Shown piece by piece: positions 7,133 through 11,060 of a stretch of 11,060 nt of DNA (its first letter is position 1; every line of letters begins with the position of its first letter). The DNA comes from Paracoccaceae bacterium (GTDB lineage: Bacteria; Pseudomonadota; Alphaproteobacteria; Rhodobacterales; Rhodobacteraceae). The translations under genes and the position numbers were made by a program. The stretch spans positions 38,715 through 49,774 of the forward strand of contig DOHJ01000150.1 in the NCBI GenBank assembly GCA_003535335.1. The letters run 5' to 3'. The notes under the pieces are model-generated. The model ran no database searches, had not been told where the DNA came from, and saw nothing but the letters and a program-made list of their open reading frames with translations.

Positions 7133-7245
7133 TAATAATATTATTCAGACGTTACGTTCTGGGTTGCATTATTGCGCCTCCAATCGTACTTCCAAAACCA
7201 GATGGATGATAATTTGATGCTGGAAACCGGCTATTGGAGGCTCTT

Positions 7246-8532
7246 ATGGCGACTGAAAACAATGCTGAAACCCTAACATATTCGGCACCAAAAAAAGATT
7301 TATACGCGGTTGGTGAAATGCCGCCGATGGGGCATGTGCCAAAGCAAATGTATGCGTGGGCGATCCGGCGGATGCGCCACGGCGAACCTGATACGGCCAT
7401 GTTGCAAGAGGTCGTGGACACCCCCGAAATCGACAGCCACGAAGTGCTGGTTCTGGTGATGGCCGCCGGGGTGAATTATAATGGCATCTGGGCCGCCCTT
7501 GGCACGCCCGTTTCCACCTTTGATGTGCATGGCGCGGATTACCACATTGCCGGATCGGACGCTTCGGGCATTGTTTGGGCTGTGGGTGACAAGGTCAAAA
7601 GCTGGCAGGTTGGCGACGAGGTTGTGATCCATTGCAATCAGGATGATGGCGATGATGCGGAATGTAACGGCGGCGATCCGATGTTTTCACCCAGCAACAG
7701 GATTTGGGGTTACGAAACGGCGGACGGATCATTTGCCCAGTTTACCCGCGTGCAAGCCCAGCAATTAATGCCGCGCCCCAAACACCTGACGTGGGAACAA
7801 AGCGCCTGTTACACGCTGACTTTGGCCACGGCTTACCGGATGTTGTTTGGCCATCAGCCGCATGATTTGAAACCGGGCCAGAACGTGCTGGTTTGGGGGG
7901 CGTCGGGCGGTTTGGGATCCTTTGCGATCCAGCTGATTAACACGGCCGGCGGCAATGCGATCGGGGTGATTTCCGACGAATCAAAACGTGATTTTGTCAT
8001 GGATCTGGGTGCAAAAGGCGTGATTAACCGCAAGGATTTCAATTGTTGGGGCCAAATGCCAACCGTGAACACCCAGAAATATAAGGACTGGTTCACAGAG
8101 GTGCGAAAATTCGGCAAGGCGATCTGGGATATTACCGGCAAGGGCAACAATGTCGATATGGTGTTTGAACACCCGGGCGAAGCCACCTTTCCGGTTTCGG
8201 TTTTTGTCTGCAAAAAAGGCGGCATGGTGGTGATTTGCGCCGGCACCACGGGTTATAATCTGACCATGGACGCGCGTTATTTATGGATGCATCAGAAAAA
8301 AGTGCAAGGCAGCCATTTTGCCCACCTGAAACAGGCGGCTGCGGCCAATCAGCTGATGATCGAGCGTCGGCTTGATCCGTCGATGTCCGAGGTGTTCAGC
8401 TGGGCCGATATTCCGGCTGCGCACATGAAAATGTGGAAGAACCAGCATAAACCGGGCAACATGGCGGTGCTGGTGCAGGCACCGGTTACGGGATTGCGCA
8501 CGCTTGAGGATGCGCTGGCCGCTGTTGATTGA
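7246..8532 (+). CDS. ccr: Crotonyl-CoA carboxylase/reductase
   Basis: Ccr reductively carboxylates crotonyl-CoA with CO2 and NADPH to (2S)-ethylmalonyl-CoA, the committing step of the ethylmalonyl-CoA pathway. The 428-residue protein is a medium-chain dehydrogenase/reductase of the usual Ccr length. Recognisable Ccr signatures are MYAWAIRRMRHGEP near residue 35, GVNYNGIWAALG at 75-86, and RIWGYETADGSFAQF at 152-166. The nucleotide-binding stretch is VLVWGASGGLGSFAIQL at 214-230. KAIWDITGKGNNVDMVFEHPG follows at 291-311, then GTTGYNLTMDARYLWM and QGSHFAHLKQA (His357). The Asn in GVNYN and this His fall where CO2-holding residues are described for Ccr; that correspondence is by pattern, not alignment. 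GGAGG at 7236-7240 sits five bases before the ATG at 7246, ruling against a TTG at 7234. A helicase gene follows 37 bases after the stop. Confidence 0.97.
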   Translation: MATENNAETLTYSAPKKDLYAVGEMPPMGHVPKQMYAWAIRRMRHGEPDTAMLQEVVDTPEIDSHEVLVLVMAAGVNYNGIWAALGTPVSTFDVHGADYHIAGSDASGIVWAVGDKVKSWQVGDEVVIHCNQDDGDDAECNGGDPMFSPSNRIWGYETADGSFAQFTRVQAQQLMPRPKHLTWEQSACYTLTLATAYRMLFGHQPHDLKPGQNVLVWGASGGLGSFAIQLINTAGGNAIGVISDESKRDFVMDLGAKGVINRKDFNCWGQMPTVNTQKYKDWFTEVRKFGKAIWDITGKGNNVDMVFEHPGEATFPVSVFVCKKGGMVVICAGTTGYNLTMDARYLWMHQKKVQGSHFAHLKQAAAANQLMIERRLDPSMSEVFSWADIPAAHMKMWKNQHKPGNMAVLVQAPVTGLRTLEDALAAVD

Positions 8533-8569
8533 TCTGGTTTCTTGAATGGGCTGGCTGTAAGGTCGGCCC

Positions 8570-10099
8570 ATGACAGGCAACATTGTAACATTTTCCGAAG
8601 ATCAGGCCGAGGCCTATGACCGCATCACAGAATTGTTGCGCGGCGCGGGCGTTGATCTGGACAACAGCATCCTGACGCCGCAGGCCGATGGCGATGACAG
8701 CGTTTTGGCGGTGGTTGGCAAGGCGGGTTCTGGCAAAACCTTGCTGTTGGCCCGCCTTTACGAGGCATTGCAAGAGGCCGGCATTGATATTATTTCGGGC
8801 GATTACGAATCCAAACGTCGCAGCGCCAAACGCACCTTGGCAATTTTGGCACCGACCAACAAGGCGGCAAGTGTTTTGCGTAATCGCGGCGTGCCCGCAA
8901 CCACCATTCACCGCATTCTTTACACGCCGCTTTATGATCCTGAATATGAAAAAATCGCCGAATGGCTGGCGGGGCGCGGCGAGCAGCCTGAAATCGAAGG
9001 CTTGACCCAAGCCGCCTTGGAGCGGGCCACGCTGTTTTATGCCTCCAACAAATCCATTCCGGGTGCTTTTGCCGCCGCAGGCTTGCGCGGATCAGACTTT
9101 ATCATCGGCTGGAAACGCCGCGATGAGGCGCTGGACATCGGTTTTGTTGACGAAAGTTCAATGCTGGATGAAAAGCAACTAAATGATTTAAAAGAGATTT
9201 TCCCAACCTTGGTGTTGTTTGGTGATCCGGCCCAACTGGCGCCTGTCGGGCAATCCGGCGAAATGGTTTTTGATAACTTCAAAGGCGATCAAAAGCTGAC
9301 CTTGCACCGCATTCACCGACAAGACGCTGGCAACCCGATCCTTGATCTGGCCCATGCGTTGGGTGACGAAAGCCTTAGTTTTCAGGATTTCGAGCGCATG
9401 ATCGAAGAGGCCTCGCGCAAAGACGACCGTGTGGTTTTCGCCCGCCGTGTCGAGGCCGATATGATGGCGCGCTCTCCGGTTCTGGTCTGGCGCAACAAAA
9501 CCCGGGTGCGCCTGATACAGGCCTTTCGCAACGCTTACGGTGCGCCACCCGATGAATTATTGGCCGGCGAGCCGCTGATTTGTGATGGCATTGAGCTGCC
9601 GGTAAAACACCGTAAAAAACGCATTGATCTTGAGGCGCGCGGTCTGATCAAAGGCGCGCAGGTGGTTTACATGGGGCCGGGAAAACGGGCCGGTTTTTCG
9701 CGTCTGCACGTGCTGGGAGCGGAGGATCCGCAAGTATCGGCCGCCTCGATTATCAAAATCGAAATACCGGATCAGGAAGAGCCGTTCATTCCCTTCGCCG
9801 CCCGAATGGGGGCCGCGTTTTTGCACGGTTCAGCCGTCACAATCCACAAATCCCAAGGCTCGCAATGGCCGGATGTGCAGGTTTTCGGACCCGACCTGTT
9901 CGTTGCGGCGCGGGTGGGGCGCATCGAGGCTGGACAGGCATTGTGGAAACGGCTGGCCTATGTGGCAATCACGCGGGCGCAAAACCGGCTGTTTTGGGTC
10001 ACGCGCAACATGCTGGCACGACCGACATCTGCCTTAACCATTGCCGATTTGCGCGCCGCAGCACCGGTGCCTTTGTCGCTAAAGGAAGAAGAACAATGA
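8570..10099 (+). CDS. RecD/Dda-like superfamily 1 DNA helicase
   Basis: This is an ATP-driven DNA helicase of 509 residues with the SF1 motifs in order. Walker A is GKAGSGKT (50-57), motif Ia is APTNKAA (94-100), Walker B is DESS (194-197), and motif III is GDPAQLAP (218-225). HRIHRQ (246-251) is followed by TIHKSQGSQW (424-433) and YVAITRAQNRLFWV (464-477). KGAQVVYMGPGKR (361-373) matches the small beta domain found before motif V in RecD-like enzymes. There is no long N-terminal extension as in RecD2, so it resembles Dda-type or stand-alone RecD-like helicases. All ATPase motifs are intact. The biological role is not evident from sequence. AAGG at 8559-8562 supports the ATG at 8570. It probably shares a transcript with ccr and overlaps the next gene by 4 bp, suggesting translational coupling. 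Confidence 0.9.
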   Translation: MTGNIVTFSEDQAEAYDRITELLRGAGVDLDNSILTPQADGDDSVLAVVGKAGSGKTLLLARLYEALQEAGIDIISGDYESKRRSAKRTLAILAPTNKAASVLRNRGVPATTIHRILYTPLYDPEYEKIAEWLAGRGEQPEIEGLTQAALERATLFYASNKSIPGAFAAAGLRGSDFIIGWKRRDEALDIGFVDESSMLDEKQLNDLKEIFPTLVLFGDPAQLAPVGQSGEMVFDNFKGDQKLTLHRIHRQDAGNPILDLAHALGDESLSFQDFERMIEEASRKDDRVVFARRVEADMMARSPVLVWRNKTRVRLIQAFRNAYGAPPDELLAGEPLICDGIELPVKHRKKRIDLEARGLIKGAQVVYMGPGKRAGFSRLHVLGAEDPQVSAASIIKIEIPDQEEPFIPFAARMGAAFLHGSAVTIHKSQGSQWPDVQVFGPDLFVAARVGRIEAGQALWKRLAYVAITRAQNRLFWVTRNMLARPTSALTIADLRAAAPVPLSLKEEEQ

Positions 10100-10833
10100 G
10101 CCAAACAATTATCATCACCGGGGCCAGTTCCGGAATTGGCGCGGCCACGGCCAAGGTGTTTTTAAATGCGGGCTGGCAGGTGGGGTTGATTGCACGAAGG
10201 CAAGATGTGCTGGAAAAAGTCGCGGCGGGCCACGCAAATGCGCATATTCTGGTGGCCGATGTTACGGATGAAACTGCGCTGCGGGTTGCATTTGAACGGT
10301 TTGCCAAGGCAGCTGGCCGGCTGGATGTGCTGTTTAACAATGCGGGCATGGTCGGGCCCAGCGGTTTGATCGACGAAATACCGCTGGATCAATGGCGCGC
10401 AACCGTTGAATTAAACCTGACCGGCATGTTTTTGGCGGCACGTTTTGCCTTTGGCCAGATGCGGGCGCAATCGCCACAGGGTGGGCGGATTATTAATAAC
10501 GGATCCGTTTCGGCCCAATCCCCGCGCCCCGCCACGGTTGCCTATTGCAGCACCAAACACGCCATCACCGGCCTGACCAAATCGCTGTCTCTGGATGGTC
10601 GTGCCTTTGATATTGCTTGCGGGCAGATTGACATTGGCAATGCACAAACCGAATTGCTGCAACAGCTGAACGCCAAAACGCTTGCTGCCAATCCGGCTGC
10701 GGATATGCCTGAAATGATGGATGTGGCAATTGCTGCGGATGCGGTGTTGCAAATGGCCTCTCTGCCGTCAGAAGCAAACGTTCAGTTCATGACCGTTATG
10801 GCAACCAAAATGCCGCTGGTCGGGCGCGGTTAA
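10096..10833 (+). CDS. SDR family oxidoreductase
   Basis: This is a classical short-chain dehydrogenase/reductase of 245 residues. It has the cofactor motif TGASSGIG at 8-15, Asp55 in ADVTD, NNAG at 81-84 and Asn107 (ELNLTG). The active site comprises Ser139 in NNGSVSAQ and Tyr150 with Lys154 (YCSTK). Arg34-Arg35 after the second strand suggests a preference for NADP(H). The substrate cannot be told from the sequence. The start ATG at 10096 overlaps the helicase stop as ATGA, with AAGGAAGAAG just upstream. A longer upstream reading in the same frame (from 9865) is shadow sequence inside the helicase gene. The stop overlaps that of the convergent rhomboid-like gene by two bases. Confidence 0.92.
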   Translation: MSQTIIITGASSGIGAATAKVFLNAGWQVGLIARRQDVLEKVAAGHANAHILVADVTDETALRVAFERFAKAAGRLDVLFNNAGMVGPSGLIDEIPLDQWRATVELNLTGMFLAARFAFGQMRAQSPQGGRIINNGSVSAQSPRPATVAYCSTKHAITGLTKSLSLDGRAFDIACGQIDIGNAQTELLQQLNAKTLAANPAADMPEMMDVAIAADAVLQMASLPSEANVQFMTVMATKMPLVGRG

Positions 10834-11060
10834 CGCCGCCGCAGCTGATCCAAAGCCCGCGACCAGCCACCGGGGCTGACCACGAATGACAACAGAAATC
10901 CGGTTACAAATCCGGCGATATCGGCAATCCAGTCTGCCCCGCCACCGAAAAATACCCCGAATATCAGCTGGATAAACAGTAAAAATCCGATCAGGGTAAA
11001 AGCGCGCATTTTATTGGCCCCGTGCGCCGCCAGATCAACCCAAAGCAAAAATGTAAACGC
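10830..11060 (-). CDS. Rhomboid-family membrane protein, C-terminal part (runs off the window)
   Basis: This is the 3' end of a minus-strand gene whose 5' part lies beyond position 11060. The 76 visible residues remain open to the edge. They contain two hydrophobic segments: FTLIGFLLFIQLIFGVFFGG, then WIADIAGFVTGFLLSFVVSP. The tail is basic (GGWSRALDQLRRR). The second segment lines up with the sixth helix of rhomboid proteases, where E. coli GlpG has AHIAGL around its catalytic His. Here the same place reads ADIAGF, with Asp instead of His. Rhomboids cleave membrane proteins with a Ser/His pair, so this protein may be a non-catalytic relative. The Ser-bearing helix is outside the window, so this cannot be decided here. 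The family assignment rests only on this C-terminal fragment. Confidence 0.7.
   Translation of the reverse strand, partial: AFTFLLWVDLAAHGANKMRAFTLIGFLLFIQLIFGVFFGGGADWIADIAGFVTGFLLSFVVSPGGWSRALDQLRRR

Noticed and set aside
8486..9010. 174-codon minus-strand open frame across the ccr-helicase junction
   Set aside because: It overlaps the 3' end of ccr and the Walker A region of the helicase gene, and its translation shows no recognisable motif.
9865..10095. 77-codon N-terminal extension of the SDR
   Set aside because: It lies entirely inside the helicase gene in another frame. The SDR family starts right at MSQTIIITGASSG, with a ribosome site before the ATG at 10096.
1..11060. CRISPR array, tRNA, insertion sequence or defence island
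   Set aside because: No regularly spaced repeats, cloverleaf sequences, transposase genes or toxin-antitoxin pairs were seen on either strand. The helicase alone is not enough to claim a defence system.

Overview
The window looks like the chromosome of an alphaproteobacterium, most probably of the order Rhodobacterales (roseobacter type). The clues are the paired ethylmalonyl-CoA pathway genes (crotonyl-CoA carboxylase/reductase and ethylmalonyl-CoA mutase), a free-standing protein with a Hint domain of the kind common in that order, and a short GC-rich 'cctccggcgggg' intergenic element that I recall as frequent there. Taxonomy is inferred from gene content and protein wording, not from a search.

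Layout. (1) 143-571 is the mechanosensitive channel gene mscL. It converges on ald (alanine dehydrogenase, minus strand) across a shared hairpin terminator. (2) ald is divergent from an Lrp/AsnC-family regulator gene. The 135-bp AT-rich gap between them holds dyads that may be the regulator's operator. (3) The regulator gene converges on ecm (ethylmalonyl-CoA mutase, minus). (4) ecm is divergent from a PlsB-like membrane acyltransferase gene, which ends at a clear intrinsic terminator. (5) A Hint-domain gene follows, alone and flanked by AT-rich spacers. (6) A plus-strand run of ccr, a RecD/Dda-like superfamily 1 helicase gene and a short-chain dehydrogenase gene comes next. The last two overlap by 4 bp. 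(7) At the right edge, the 3' end of a rhomboid-like membrane protein gene lies on the minus strand and overlaps the dehydrogenase stop.

How the genes work together. Ccr makes (2S)-ethylmalonyl-CoA from crotonyl-CoA. After epimerisation by a gene not in this window, Ecm rearranges the (2R) form to methylsuccinyl-CoA. These are the two signature steps for assimilating acetyl-CoA without the glyoxylate bypass. Ald links L-alanine to pyruvate and ammonia, and its divergent Lrp-type gene is probably its alanine-responsive regulator. The other genes have no demonstrated link to these pathways.

I found no CRISPR array, tRNA, rRNA, insertion sequence or phage module, and no convincing new multi-gene system. 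The items most worth a second look are TTGC/GCAA motifs shared by the ecm and ccr upstream regions, the isolated Hint protein, and a rhomboid-like protein with Asp where the catalytic His is expected. No stretch longer than 300 bp lacks a gene.
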